A stretch of DNA of 64,000 nt. Origin: Fen-671 sp963794745. Lineage in GTDB: Bacteria; Actinomycetota; Acidimicrobiia; Acidimicrobiales; Palsa-688. The stretch spans positions 558,001 to 622,000 of the forward strand of contig CAWCEZ010000010.1 in NCBI GenBank assembly GCA_963794745.1, written 5' to 3'. Position 1 is the first letter of the stretch. Every line of letters begins with the position of its first letter. This document shows, piece after piece, positions 35,396 to 45,239 of this stretch. Below the pieces are notes generated by a model. The model worked only from the letters and a program-made list of their open reading frames with translations, had not been told where the DNA came from and ran no database searches. The position numbers and the translations under genes were made by a program.

Positions 35396-35469
35396 GCGTG
35401 CACAGTACCGCCTCCTCGGGCCAGGCGCCGTAGAAGACCCGGAGGGAAGGCAGGTACGATTGCATTGCA

Positions 35470-36702
35470 ATGCCCCCCGAGCCCGCACTTCCCTTCGAGG
35501 CCAGCCTTGCGGACCTGGGGGCACCGCAGGGCGTCCTGCCGAGCCAGCTTCTCGTAGAGGCTGTCGCTGCGGGATGGGTCGGGGCCGGTGAGCTGCGGAT
35601 CCCTACGAGCAACATACAGCCGGCCAGCCTCGACCTGCGCCTCGGGGAACGCGCCTACAGGGTCCGCTGTAGCTTCCTGGCTGGTGATAAAGAGGTCGAG
35701 CACAAGGTTAAGGACTTCATTGTCGACGAGATCGACCTGCGCCGCGAGGGCGCCGTCCTCGAGACCGGCCGGCCTTACCTCGTGCCCCTCGCCGAAAGCC
35801 TTGCGCTGCCGTCGTTCGTAAAGGGCAAGGCAAATCCCAAGAGCTCTACGGGGAGGCTCGACGTCTTCACCCGGGTCATCACCGACTACAGCTACCGCTT
35901 CGACGAGATAGCGCCGGGTTACGAGGGCCCGCTCTATGTCGAAATTGTCCCGCTTTCCTTCGCAGTTCGGGTCCGCCAGGGCCTGACGCTGAACCAGCTG
36001 CGCCTGATGGCTGGGCGCTCGAGCCTGACCGACGAAGAGCTGTGGGATGCGCATCAGGACGAGCCGCTGCTCTACGTCGGAGGGCGACCCGCCGTCAGGA
36101 GCCAGTTTGCGACAGCGAACGGTCTTTTCCTGAGCCTGGACGTGCGCAGCGGGAAGCACCGCCGGGTTGGTTACCGGGCCAAGGAGCACACGCTCGTGCT
36201 CGATATGGCAAAAATCGGCGCGCACCGTGTCGAGGACTACTGGGAGGAGGTCTTCGCCGAGGAGGAGGACAGAGTTGTCCTTGGCCCGGAAAGGTTTTAC
36301 CTCCTGTTGTCGGAAGAGGCAGTCGCCGTGCCTCCCGGGCTCGCCTGCGAGATGACGGCGTACGACCCGACCAGCGGAGAACTGAGGACGCACTACGCCG
36401 GCTTTTTCGACCCGGGGTTCGGCTACAACAGGGCCGGGACTTTGAACGGGTCGCGCGCGGCCCTCGAGGTCCGTGCTCACGACGTCCCGTTCATGATCGA
36501 GCACGGCCAACAGGTCTGCAAGCTGACGTACGAGCGAATGGCCGCAGAGCCGGTGAAACTGTACGGGGAAGGCATCGGGTCCAACTACCAGGGCCAGGTC
36601 GATACTTTGGGCAAGCACTTCCGTAGGGACGGATCTCCTCAGGCGGGCCAGGAAGGGGGAGCACGACCTCAGCTCGACCTGTTCGGGGCCGACGAGCCCT
36701 AG
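35470..36702 (+). CDS. dcd: Long-form dCTP deaminase (2'-deoxycytidine 5'-triphosphate deaminase)
   Basis: A 410-aa protein that appears to contain two tandem deaminase-fold halves, as in the long DCD family known from proteobacteria and some actinobacteria. Signatures: LRIPTSNIQPASLDLRLGERAYRVR, FVKGKANPKSSTGRLDVFTRVITD in the first half; LEVRAHDVPFMIEHGQQVCKLTYERM and GSNYQGQV in the second, with GFGYNRAGTLNGSRAALE between. It converts dCTP to dUTP for thymidylate synthesis. ATG start; no clear partner genes. Confidence 0.88.
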   Translation: MPPEPALPFEASLADLGAPQGVLPSQLLVEAVAAGWVGAGELRIPTSNIQPASLDLRLGERAYRVRCSFLAGDKEVEHKVKDFIVDEIDLRREGAVLETGRPYLVPLAESLALPSFVKGKANPKSSTGRLDVFTRVITDYSYRFDEIAPGYEGPLYVEIVPLSFAVRVRQGLTLNQLRLMAGRSSLTDEELWDAHQDEPLLYVGGRPAVRSQFATANGLFLSLDVRSGKHRRVGYRAKEHTLVLDMAKIGAHRVEDYWEEVFAEEEDRVVLGPERFYLLLSEEAVAVPPGLACEMTAYDPTSGELRTHYAGFFDPGFGYNRAGTLNGSRAALEVRAHDVPFMIEHGQQVCKLTYERMAAEPVKLYGEGIGSNYQGQVDTLGKHFRRDGSPQAGQEGGARPQLDLFGADEP

Positions 36703-36711
36703 CATCGCCGT

Positions 36712-36924
36712 ATGACAGACAGTGGGCAGTCCTCTGGCAAGACGTCGCTGTACCGCTTTGCGGTGCCCGGCGGGACCGAGATCGAGACCCGAGCGTTCGA
36801 CAGTGACGATGCCGCCGAGACGTACGCTCGAGAGCTACCAAAGGCTCGCGAGACACCGATCATCATCGAGCGCCATAACCACGTCGACTGGGAATACGTA
36901 ACAGAGGTGGACGAACGCCCCTGA
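36712..36924 (+). CDS. Small hypothetical protein
   Basis: A 70-aa soluble protein following dcd by 9 nt. The sequence (KTSLYRFAVPGGTEIETRAFDSDDAAETYARELPKA; ERHNHVDWEYVTEVDERP) has an alternating beta-alpha-beta feel and no known motif. ATG start. Coupling with dcd is likely from spacing, but no function can be given. Confidence 0.6.
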   Translation: MTDSGQSSGKTSLYRFAVPGGTEIETRAFDSDDAAETYARELPKARETPIIIERHNHVDWEYVTEVDERP

Positions 36925-36945
36925 CTTGGAAATGACCGCCCGGAC

Positions 36946-38775
36946 ATGACTATGGCCCCAACTTTGCACGCGCTGCTTAGGGCGCCGCGCGCTGCGCTGG
37001 TCGACGTTGGCGCATTCGAGGGTAGCGATCACCTCCTTGTCTTGAGCGACCTCACGGGCACGAAGCAGCTTTACGAGCTCGTCCCGGGCTCATCTTTACG
37101 GGCGGTGACGGACCTGCCCGAGCCGGTTGGCGCGGCCGCCTACGTACCCGGGCAGCGTCGGGCCGTCATAACGGTCGACACAGGAGGCGACGAACGCCAC
37201 CAGCTCTACCTGGTAGACCTCGACAGCGCTACCACCGGGCCCGGACAGCTGGACGCTCTGACCGACGACCCTCGCTATGTTCATGAACTGGCCGGCGTGA
37301 GCCCTGACGGCAGCGCTGTCGCGTACCTCTCCAACCGCCGTAATGGCGTCGATTTCGACCTCTGGGCCTGCGACTTGGCAACCCGTTCGCACCGTAGCCT
37401 CTACGCCGAGGGCGGCTGGTGCCAGCCTTCGTCGGGTTTCTCACCCGATGGTCGATGGGTGGCGATATCGCGGCCGGGGCCGCGCCCGCTTGACGAGGAG
37501 CTGCTAATGGTCGATGTAGGCAGCGGCGAGACCCGCGCTGTCCTGGCACACCCGGACGAAGCAGCCGAGGTCGGCCCGCCACTATGGTGGGACAGCTCGA
37601 CTATCTTCGTGTCCTCCAATGTCTCCCGGGACCTTGCGGCAGTTGTCCGCTACGACCTGTCGAGCGGGGAGCATTCAGTACTCGTCGGAGGCAGCTGGGA
37701 CACAGAACCTGTCACAAAGCTCTCGGACGGCCGCTTGGTGGTCGTCGAGAACCGCAACGGTTCCAGCCGGGTGGTCGACCTCGACCCCACCGGCACGCTC
37801 GGGGAACGAGAAATCCCATTGGCTGAGCCTGGCATTGTCCTGTCGAACAAGGTTCTCGGCCCCCGCGCCTCTCCCGACGGCAACCGCCTGTACTACACGC
37901 TCACAAGCCCCAGATTGGCCGGTGATGTCTGGGCCTACGACGTGCCGTCCGCTGAGGCACACCAGCTGACCAACAGCGCGACGGAGGTGGGCCCGGCAGA
38001 GCTGGTCGCCCCTGAGCAGGTAGAGGTGGAGAGCTTCGACGGGGAGCGGCTCCACGCGTTCGTGTACCGGCCAAAGGCATCGACCGGGCCCCTGCCGGTC
38101 GTGCTCGTTGTCCACGGTGGGCCGGAGTCACAATCCGTCCTCGCATTCGACCCCGTAGTCCAAGGACTTGTCGCTGCAGGTTTTGCCGTCGTAGTCCCGA
38201 ACGTGCGTGGTTCTACCGGGTACGGCAAACGCTTTGCGGCCCTGGACGACACGACCCGACGTCTGAGTTCTGTCCGCGACTTGGCGGCACTGCACGACTG
38301 GCTCCCCTCTGTCGGCCTCGATCCCCAACGGGCCGCGCTCTACGGCGCCTCCTACGGCGGTTACATGGTCCTTGCTGGGCTAGCTTTCCAGCCAGAGAGG
38401 TGGGCTGCCGGAGTTGACATAGTGGGGATCTCCGACCTCGTCACGTTCCTCGAGCACACCTCCGCTTACCGGCGGGCGCATCGCGAGCATGAGTACGGCT
38501 CGCTCACCGAGGACCGCGAATTCCTGATCTCTGCGTCTCCCCTCCGCCACGCTGACGCCATACGAGCCCCGCTTTTCGTGGTCCATGGGCGTAACGACCC
38601 CCGCGTCCCGGTGAGCGAGACAGAGCAAATGGTTGCCCGGCTCAGAGAGCGAAAGATCCCGTGCGAACTTGTGATTTACGAGGACGAGGGCCACGGGCTG
38701 GCGCGTCTCGCAAACCGGCTCGATGCCTTACCTCGTGCAGTCGCGTTCCTCGCCGAAATCCTAAAACCCGGCTAA
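36946..38775 (+). CDS. S9-family prolyl oligopeptidase-like peptidase
   Basis: A 609-aa serine peptidase with an N-terminal beta-propeller (repeat strands such as SPDGSAVAYLSNRRNG, SPDGRWVAISRPG, SPDGNRLYYTLTS) and a C-terminal alpha/beta hydrolase domain (LPVVLVVHGGPESQ). Catalytic triad: S469 in GASYGGYM, D551 in HGRNDPRVP, H583 in DEGHGLA. Family members are acylaminoacyl-peptidases or prolyl oligopeptidases. No signal peptide, so it is cytoplasmic. ATG start 21 nt after the previous stop. Confidence 0.93.
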   Translation: MTMAPTLHALLRAPRAALVDVGAFEGSDHLLVLSDLTGTKQLYELVPGSSLRAVTDLPEPVGAAAYVPGQRRAVITVDTGGDERHQLYLVDLDSATTGPGQLDALTDDPRYVHELAGVSPDGSAVAYLSNRRNGVDFDLWACDLATRSHRSLYAEGGWCQPSSGFSPDGRWVAISRPGPRPLDEELLMVDVGSGETRAVLAHPDEAAEVGPPLWWDSSTIFVSSNVSRDLAAVVRYDLSSGEHSVLVGGSWDTEPVTKLSDGRLVVVENRNGSSRVVDLDPTGTLGEREIPLAEPGIVLSNKVLGPRASPDGNRLYYTLTSPRLAGDVWAYDVPSAEAHQLTNSATEVGPAELVAPEQVEVESFDGERLHAFVYRPKASTGPLPVVLVVHGGPESQSVLAFDPVVQGLVAAGFAVVVPNVRGSTGYGKRFAALDDTTRRLSSVRDLAALHDWLPSVGLDPQRAALYGASYGGYMVLAGLAFQPERWAAGVDIVGISDLVTFLEHTSAYRRAHREHEYGSLTEDREFLISASPLRHADAIRAPLFVVHGRNDPRVPVSETEQMVARLRERKIPCELVIYEDEGHGLARLANRLDALPRAVAFLAEILKPG

Positions 38776-38865
38776 GAACATCCAGGCCCTGCCAGGTCGC
38801 CGGCGGCGGGCGGCACCTCCGTCCCCGGTCCAACCGTAACGGTAAATGCGCGCCCGCCCGATCGG

Positions 38866-40614
38866 CTAGGGGAGCGAAGGACGGCTGCCCGACTGCTGCA
38901 CCGGCGCGGTTTGGTTGCCTGCCGGTGGGACCGCTTGAGGCAATGCCGTCGACCCGCTTGTGTTGGCAACCTGAGCCGCCTCGTTCGCGGTCACGCTGGA
39001 GTAGTTGAAGTTCGAGTCCGACGGGGACGTCGCTGCCGGCGTGCTCTGGAACGCCGACAACAAGTTCCCGAAAGTGGCGCGTCGCCATGCGCTGATGTTG
39101 GTACAGACCGGTTGCCCGCTAAAGAAAACCTGCTCCAAGAACATGAGGCATGAGGTGTGGTCCAGCGGCTCGGTATAAACATAGCCACCGGTAGTCCAGG
39201 GTGACACGATCAGGCAGGGCACCCGGAAACCAGAGCCAACGGGGAGCCCACCGCCCGGCGTACCGCCGGGGGATTCGAGCGTGACAAACTCATTGGGAGT
39301 TCCCGCAGGAGGGACGATCGGCGGTACGTGATCGAACATCCCGTCGTTCTCGTCCCAATCGATAATGAACACCGTCGAGGCCCACAGGTCCGGGTTTTGG
39401 GCGATGGCCGCGATCTTGGACGCAATGAACTCGGCCCCGGCCGCAGGCAGGAACGAGGGGTGCTCGGAACTGACCGACGGCGGGAAGATCCAGCTGATCG
39501 CAGGCAGAGTCCCGTTGAAACAGTCCTCCTCGAAGTTGGTCGTGAGGTCGAAAGGCTGCCCGGTATACGGGTTGGTGAGGCTCGTGTCCTGCCCGCCAAG
39601 TGTGTTGCCAGTGTTGCCGCTAACCGACGGCCCACCACCCCACAGGGTGCTGCCGTACGCGGCGTTCTGCCACAACCCGAAGTTGGGGTTGCTCCCACCC
39701 TCGCCCGGCGCTGCACTGAAGAACTGGTTCATGAACAGCAGCACGTTGGTCCCGTAATTGTTGAGGACCGTGTTGTACGCCTGGGCGATGGTCTGCGGCT
39801 GGTACAGAGGGGCCGAGGTGGTGCCCTGGTTGTACTTGGGGACCAGCGGGTTGGCAGTGCTCGGGTAGAGCTGTTGGTAGCACTTCCAACTGATCTCGTT
39901 GTTCTGGCAAACCTCTGCGAAGGTTTGCCACGTGTAGAGGCCACTGGTAATGTTGTTGTCCAGTGCTGGCCCGTGATTGAGACCCTCGGGGTCGACGGTG
40001 CCCGTCATCCAGTAGTAACGGTTGGGATGCGTGGGCCCCATTACCGAGCAGTGGTAATCGTCACAGATCGTGAAATTGTTAGCCAACGCAAAGTGGAAAG
40101 GAAGGTCCGCTTGTTGGTAATAGCCCATGGTGAACGGGCCCGAAGTCAGGCCGTCCGAGGCAGTGTGAGCCCGCACCCAGCCGTCCATGGCCCCGTTGTT
40201 CCAAGCGGCATGCTGGATCTGCCACTGGTGGCTGAGGTCAGGCATGGCCTGCGCGCTTGTTGTCTCGGTGTTCATGTACCACGGTAGGAGGTACCCATCA
40301 GGGTTCTCGGCCGCCGGCTGATAAAACACCGACCTGCCGTTCGGCAACAGGATGGCAGTGGGGTCGTTGAAACCACGGACGCCGGCCAGTGTGCCGAAGT
40401 AGTTGTCAAAGCTTCGGTTCTCCTGCATCAACAACACGACATGCTTTATCTGGGACACGTCGAACGGGGTCGTGGGCGCTCCTGCGGCCATTGCTTTGCG
40501 CACCGAGGCAGGGAGGTAGGCGGCCAAAGCTGCGGCAGCTGACAAAGCGGCCCCACCCTGAAGGAGACGGCGGCGGGAGATAGGGGTCTGCAGAAGGGGA
40601 GTTTCGTCAGGCAT
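38866..40614 (-). CDS. Tat-exported phosphoesterase (phospholipase C/acid phosphatase-like)
   Basis: A 582-aa secreted enzyme with a twin-arginine signal (SRRRLLQGGAALSAAAALAAYLP). The alkaline-phosphatase-superfamily phosphoesterase domain shows HVVLLMQENRSFDNYFGTLAGV with the metal/nucleophile residues, HQWQIQHAAWNNGAMDGW, DDYHCSVMGPTHPNR, FIIDWDENDGMFDHVPP and VPCLIVSPWT. This matches bacterial PLC and acid phosphatase (AcpA) families that cleave phospholipid head groups or phosphomonoesters outside the cell. It follows the NHL-repeat protein by 43 nt on the same strand, suggesting co-expression. Confidence 0.92.
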   Translation of the reverse strand: MPDETPLLQTPISRRRLLQGGAALSAAAALAAYLPASVRKAMAAGAPTTPFDVSQIKHVVLLMQENRSFDNYFGTLAGVRGFNDPTAILLPNGRSVFYQPAAENPDGYLLPWYMNTETTSAQAMPDLSHQWQIQHAAWNNGAMDGWVRAHTASDGLTSGPFTMGYYQQADLPFHFALANNFTICDDYHCSVMGPTHPNRYYWMTGTVDPEGLNHGPALDNNITSGLYTWQTFAEVCQNNEISWKCYQQLYPSTANPLVPKYNQGTTSAPLYQPQTIAQAYNTVLNNYGTNVLLFMNQFFSAAPGEGGSNPNFGLWQNAAYGSTLWGGGPSVSGNTGNTLGGQDTSLTNPYTGQPFDLTTNFEEDCFNGTLPAISWIFPPSVSSEHPSFLPAAGAEFIASKIAAIAQNPDLWASTVFIIDWDENDGMFDHVPPIVPPAGTPNEFVTLESPGGTPGGGLPVGSGFRVPCLIVSPWTTGGYVYTEPLDHTSCLMFLEQVFFSGQPVCTNISAWRRATFGNLLSAFQSTPAATSPSDSNFNYSSVTANEAAQVANTSGSTALPQAVPPAGNQTAPVQQSGSRPSLP

Positions 40615-40657
40615 CGGGATCTCGTTTCTCTCGGTCTCTTAGGAGTGTTTTGGTCGC

Positions 40658-42055
40658 TCAGGCCTGCGCGGGCGAGCGCCGACGACGGATAACGAATACG
40701 GCGCTGAAAGCCAGCACGAGGGCGGCTAGCGCACCCACGGGAAGTCCGATGGTCAGTGGCGACTCAGGCAGTGGGGCGTTGGTCCCTGATCCTGGGCCAG
40801 CGATGGCCTCGCCACTAGACGCCGGAAGCCCGGACACCACACTTACCCCGTTGGCGTGTGTGTCGGCGATATAGACATCACCCGTCGTGTCGTCGACGCC
40901 CACCGCATACGGGCCTTCCAGTTTGGCTGTGGACGCCGTCGCCCCATTGCTCGGCGCGCCGCTGGCGGCAGAAGTGTTTACCAGGCTCGAGATCTGGCCA
41001 TTCGGGGCGACCTCGCGGATGGAATTGTTGAACGTGTCGGCGATGAACAGGTCGCCGGCATCGTCCAATGCGACTCCCTCCGGCGCATAAAGTTGGGCGT
41101 CGACGGCCGGGCCACCGTTACCGCTGAAGGAGCCCTGGCCGTGGCTCGCGCCCTGATCGGCCGCATAGTCGCCCGCAACAGTGGTGATCTCACCTTGAGC
41201 TTGCCCACTACCGAGAGCCTCCGAGCCTTGGACCCGGCGGACCACATTGTTGGAGGAATCGGCGATGTACACATTTCCGAGAGCGTCGACAGCGACACCG
41301 CTCGGGTCGTTGAGCTCGGCCGAGGTCGCCGGCCCGCCGTCCCCGCTGTAACCAGGAGTGCCGTTACCGGCGAAGGTCTGTATGTTGCCGTTTGGCGTGA
41401 CTTCGCGGACCACATTGTTGTAGGTATCCGCGATGAACACGTCGCCCGAGGAGTCGACGGCGACGGCCTGCGGGCTGTTCAGCTCCGCGGCGGTGGCGAG
41501 CCCGCCATCCCCGCTGTAGCCCGGAGTCCCGTTGCCGGCAATCAGGACGATCTCCCCGGCCAGCGCGACGTTGGTACCTCCGGGGCCGTTCGGGCCATAT
41601 ACCTCCCGGACCACGTTGTCCTCCGTGTCGGCAATAAAGACGTCGCCGTACTGGTCTGTGGCGAGCCCACCGGGCGAATAGAGGGTGGCGCCATGGGCCG
41701 GCCCATTATCACCGTGCTCGCCATAACCCTGATATGAGCCGGCGAAGATACTGGGAGCGAGTGGGGATCCACTGAGCTCGCCCACCATGTTGTCGTTGGT
41801 GTTCGATATAAAAACGTTGCCGTTGTAGGCGGAAATGCCTTCGGGATAGTACAAACCAAGGGTAGTCGCGGTATTTCCGGTGGAAACCTCACCCGGCATT
41901 GCGGCGACTTGGGCAGCAGTGAAACTGAAACTGAGGTTGTTTATGACCGGGGGGTTGCTCGCGTATGCCGGAAACGGGGTGGTCGCGGTGACTGCCAGAA
42001 CGCTTCCGCCAAGGGTTGCCATGGCCAGCGCGATCCGCGCTTTTTTCGCCTTCAC
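40658..42055 (-). CDS. Secreted NHL-repeat beta-propeller protein with C-terminal anchor
   Basis: A 465-aa exported protein. Signal peptide (IALAMATLGGSVLAVTATTPFPAYA), then five or six NHL repeats of the type AGNGTPGYSGDGGPATSAEL / PSGVAVDALGNVYIADSSNNVVRRV, a Ser/Gly-rich linker, and a C-terminal helix followed by RRRRSPAQA, an LPXTG-like tail without a sortase motif. The propeller probably binds protein or glycan ligands at the surface. GTG start with AAGGAG 7 nt upstream. Probably the first gene of a two-gene operon with the phosphoesterase. Confidence 0.88.
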   Translation of the reverse strand: MKAKKARIALAMATLGGSVLAVTATTPFPAYASNPPVINNLSFSFTAAQVAAMPGEVSTGNTATTLGLYYPEGISAYNGNVFISNTNDNMVGELSGSPLAPSIFAGSYQGYGEHGDNGPAHGATLYSPGGLATDQYGDVFIADTEDNVVREVYGPNGPGGTNVALAGEIVLIAGNGTPGYSGDGGLATAAELNSPQAVAVDSSGDVFIADTYNNVVREVTPNGNIQTFAGNGTPGYSGDGGPATSAELNDPSGVAVDALGNVYIADSSNNVVRRVQGSEALGSGQAQGEITTVAGDYAADQGASHGQGSFSGNGGPAVDAQLYAPEGVALDDAGDLFIADTFNNSIREVAPNGQISSLVNTSAASGAPSNGATASTAKLEGPYAVGVDDTTGDVYIADTHANGVSVVSGLPASSGEAIAGPGSGTNAPLPESPLTIGLPVGALAALVLAFSAVFVIRRRRSPAQA

Positions 42056-42229
42056 TGGGGCTCCTTTTTGGTGGAGAGGAATGACTGGGTTACCTCAGCA
42101 CCGGTTTCTACCAATGCAAGTTGAACGTCGGGCAACGTTGGGGTTGTGGAGCGAAGGCAGGGCAATGAACGTTGCCGCAACGTTGGTGGGGCACCCTCCA
42201 GCTCACCGGTCGCGTGTTAGGTTGAGGAC

Positions 42230-42970
42230 GTGGCCCGGCTCTACTTCCGTCAACTGCTCGTCGGCAGGGATATAGCGCGCGGCAACCCTGCTGCGGTACA
42301 GATGCTCAACTATGTCTACCTAATCGGTGACAGCGAAAGCGGCCAGGCGGTCGCCATCGACCCGGCCTACGCGGTCGGCGACATCCTCGACATCATCGAA
42401 GGCGACGGCCTTCGCCTCGACGCCGTCCTGGTCACTCATCATCATGCAGACCATGTGGGAGGGCCTATGCCGCGTTGGCACATCGAGGGACTGCCCGCGT
42501 TGTTCGAGCGCAACCCGGTGCCCGTCCACACCCAGCGCGACGAGGTAGACGCGCTCCGGCAGATGACCGGTTTGTCATCCGGCGACCTTGTGGGCCACGA
42601 CAGCGGTGACACGTTGATGGTGGGCAACATCCCGATCACGATGTTGCACACGCCGGGCCACACGCCGGGCAGCCAGTGTTTCCTGGTCGACCAGAAACTC
42701 ATATCCGGGGACACCCTTTTCTTGGCAGGGTGCGGACGGACCGACCTTCCCGGGAGCGACCCGGTCGCCATGTACCAGAGCCTGCAGCGGCTTGCCTCGC
42801 TCCCCGAGGGCACCGCGCTGTTCCCAGGGCACCGCTACTCGGTTGAACCTGACATCAGCCTGGGCGCAGTCAAGCAGATCAACTTCGCTCTCAAGCCGGC
42901 AACCCAAGCCGACTGGCTGGCGATGTTCGCCCCGGCACCGCTGTCCTTCGGAGGTCACCACGCGCACTAG
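42230..42970 (+). CDS. MBL-fold hydrolase, glyoxalase II/persulfide dioxygenase-like
   Basis: A 246-aa metallo-beta-lactamase-fold protein. The metal motif is HHHADH (70-75), with further ligands in MLHTPGHTPGSQCF and LFPGHRYS. The segment GDTLFLAGCGRTDLPGSD resembles the CGRTDF signature of ETHE1-type persulfide dioxygenases, whereas glyoxalase II proteins usually lack it. Either function is plausible: sulfur detoxification or thiolester hydrolysis. No rhodanese or sulfurtransferase is adjacent. GTG start at 42230. A long hairpin follows. Confidence 0.82.
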   Translation: MARLYFRQLLVGRDIARGNPAAVQMLNYVYLIGDSESGQAVAIDPAYAVGDILDIIEGDGLRLDAVLVTHHHADHVGGPMPRWHIEGLPALFERNPVPVHTQRDEVDALRQMTGLSSGDLVGHDSGDTLMVGNIPITMLHTPGHTPGSQCFLVDQKLISGDTLFLAGCGRTDLPGSDPVAMYQSLQRLASLPEGTALFPGHRYSVEPDISLGAVKQINFALKPATQADWLAMFAPAPLSFGGHHAH

Positions 42971-43000
42971 TAGCGCTGCCGATCGGCCAAGTCCCAACTA

Positions 43001-43070
43001 GGTCGCGCGAAGTACCGAGCTTTCCTTACGCCGTACGGGACGTTGAGGAAAGTCGGCACTTTCCGCGACC
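43001..43070. terminator. Long bidirectional hairpin terminator
   Basis: An imperfect 25-bp inverted repeat (GGTCGCGCGAAGTACCGAGC... with its near-complement AAAGTCGGCACTTTCCGCGACC) spans 70 nt between convergent genes and is followed on the + strand by TTTT. It is well placed to end both transcripts. Confidence 0.7.
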
Positions 43071-43083
43071 TTTTGCTCCCTCG

Positions 43084-43911
43084 TCAAAGGGCACCAATGA
43101 CCTTAAAGCTCGAGCTCTCGAAGATATGGTGCGGCCAGTTGACGCCGATGTAGTGAACGTTGTACTCGCCATTGCTCAGCTTCGCAACACGGTCGACTAT
43201 GGCCCCCGGGTAGGCGGCCAGCGCAGCTTCGGTGGCCTTATTGGCCGTTGTCCCGCTGACGATCGTCCCCGACCCCGCGCTCCAGTCAGCCGGGATCTGG
43301 CCGACTTGTTTTGACGCGGTCGTCTCACCTTTGGTGAACGGGACCACCTTTGCCGTCGCTGTCGCGATGGACGGCGATTCGTAGCCCACGACGACCTGGG
43401 TGGCCGTGATGGTCGTCGAGTTGACCGTACCGAGCACGAGGACGCTTTGGCCCTTCGTAACAGCCTTGGCAGAGCTTGAGGTCGTCCCTTTTTCGTACAT
43501 CGTGGAGGACTTCTCCTCAACGGCCACCTTCTGGCCCGTCGATGTCGTCATCGTGAAGCTCGATGTGGCCACAGTGACGACCGTGCCGGACGCTCCACCT
43601 TGCGCCGGCGCAGACCGGGCATTGGATGACGCGGCGCCGGTGGGGGCGGAGGCAACGAGCTGCGCTGCCGTCGCCAACGGGGACGTGGCGACGATGGCGG
43701 GAAGCCCGATCGCTGCACATATCATCGCGGTGGCGGCGATCCGTCCACTCCTTCGGTAAGCGAGAAAGCGCCGGGCCCTGCGCCGGCGAGCATATTTGGC
43801 CGCAGGCACCCAGACCGACGAGTTCAACGAAGAAGATGGGTTTAGCGAAGAAGACGGGGCGAGGGGAAAGAGACCGGCTTCGTTTAGGTTGGTGGGTTCG
43901 AAATCGTTCAT
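43084..43911 (-). CDS. Single-pass membrane protein with DUF5666-like extracellular domain
   Basis: A 275-aa protein. A cytoplasmic N-terminus with a Ser/Leu/Asn-rich repeated stretch (SSSLNPSSSLNSS) and a basic block (YARRRRARRFLAYRRSGR) leads to one helix (AATAMICAAIGLPAIVATS). The exported part contains an OB-like module (SGTVVTVATSSFTMTTSTGQKVAVEEKSST, VLVLGTVNSTTITATQVVVG), the DUF5666 pattern. The C-terminal region (IVDRVAKLSNGEYNVHYIGVNWPHHIFES) resembles small YpeB/PepSY-type repeats. ATG with AAAGGA upstream. Function unknown. Confidence 0.68.
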   Translation of the reverse strand: MNDFEPTNLNEAGLFPLAPSSSLNPSSSLNSSVWVPAAKYARRRRARRFLAYRRSGRIAATAMICAAIGLPAIVATSPLATAAQLVASAPTGAASSNARSAPAQGGASGTVVTVATSSFTMTTSTGQKVAVEEKSSTMYEKGTTSSSAKAVTKGQSVLVLGTVNSTTITATQVVVGYESPSIATATAKVVPFTKGETTASKQVGQIPADWSAGSGTIVSGTTANKATEAALAAYPGAIVDRVAKLSNGEYNVHYIGVNWPHHIFESSSFKVIGAL

Positions 43912-44077
43912 ATCAGGTTCCTTTACTTGGTGGCTGCCTTCACAATGCCCACCGTTGCTGGGAGATCCCTGCGATCGCGCTCAACACTGCCTGTGATGGT
44001 GTTGAGAACTTCCTGGGGATGCGTAGAAGCAATCACTCGGAGGCATCTTTCGGGCTTGGTAGGGGTATGACGCAAGC

Positions 44078-45237
44078 ATGAGAAGCGGGCGCCGCGCGGC
44101 TGCTGCGGTCGCTGCGTCGGCAATTGCCCTGCTCGGGGCCTGCGGCGGTCACCCAAGTGCGCAACGCGCCACCAGCCCGCCTTCCGCGTTGACTACAACA
44201 CCGGCCCCAGCAAGCACTACTTCGACGGGCGGCCACCACCCCCATGGAAGAAAGAGGCGGCACCACGGCGGACGGGAGCGCAAGCGTGCTCATCCGGCCC
44301 ATGTGCATGCGGTAAAGGTTCCCCGAGTGGCACTTTGCCCGCTGACCGGGGAACGAGCCCCGGCAGGACATATCCCTAAGCGCGCGGCTGTGGCTGTAAA
44401 AGTTGAAAACCTGCCGGCCGCCCGTCCCCAGTTCGGACTAGACAAGGCTGACATCGTCTTTGAAGAGCCTGTTGAGGGAGGCATAACCAGGTTCATCGCA
44501 GTCTTCCAGTGCCACACGGCGGCGCGCATCGAGCCTGTGCGCTCGGCCCGCTTGGTAGATGCGCAAATCCTTGAGCCTTTGGGCCGGATCCTCTTCGCCT
44601 ATTCGGGGGCTATCCAGCCGGTGATCAATGAGGTCGATGCCCGCAGGTCGCTTCTCGACGACGTGGGCGGCTACCTGGCTCCCAACGCGTACTGGCGCGA
44701 CCTCGACCGCTACGAGCCCCACAACCTGGAGACCTCAACAGCGGCTCTGTACAGCGCCGCGGCGCAACTTCACTACCCCGAGAAGCCACCCGTCGCTATC
44801 TTCAGCTACGGACGGTCCTCCCCCGGCGCCACCCCGGCATCCGCCGTCAGCATTGACTACCCGATAGACGTAACGACATGGACCTGGCACCGCGATACCG
44901 GCCTTTGGTACAGGTCCTACGCGGGTACGGCCCTGCCCTCTTGGGCGACGGGAGCCAGATCGCTGCCTCCAACGTGGTCGTCATGCTCGTCCGAGAATGG
45001 CCGACGCCGTACCCCGAAGACATCACGGGTGCCCTTGAAAACGAGCTCACCTTAAAAGGCAGTGGCCCCGCCTGGGTGTTCCGTGACGGCGCCCAGTTCT
45101 ACGGGAAATGGGAGCGCCCGTTACTCGACCATCCCACGGTGTTTGTCGAGACCGACGGGACCAGGATCACTCTCACCCCCGGCAACACATGGGAAGAGCT
45201 GGTGCCCGACGGCCGATCGATCTCGGTGAAACCCTGA
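44078..45237 (+). CDS. DUF3048 (YerB-like) lipoprotein, frameshifted
   Basis: Putative lipoprotein: signal with lipobox LLGAC at about residue 21, a Thr/Pro/His/Arg linker, then the DUF3048 domain (CPLTGERAPAGHIPKRAAVAVKVENLPAARPQFGLDKADIVFEEPVEGGITRFIAVF, shown here only by its key words PLTG, KVENLPAARPQ, GGITRF). The C-terminal part (ASNVVVMLVREW, VFRDGAQFYGKWERP, ITLTPGNTWEELVP) is in another frame after one base lost near 44940; length is 3n+2. The YerB family in Bacillus is linked to envelope or spore coat processes, but the biochemical role is unknown. Confidence 0.85.
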
Positions 45238-45239
45238 CC

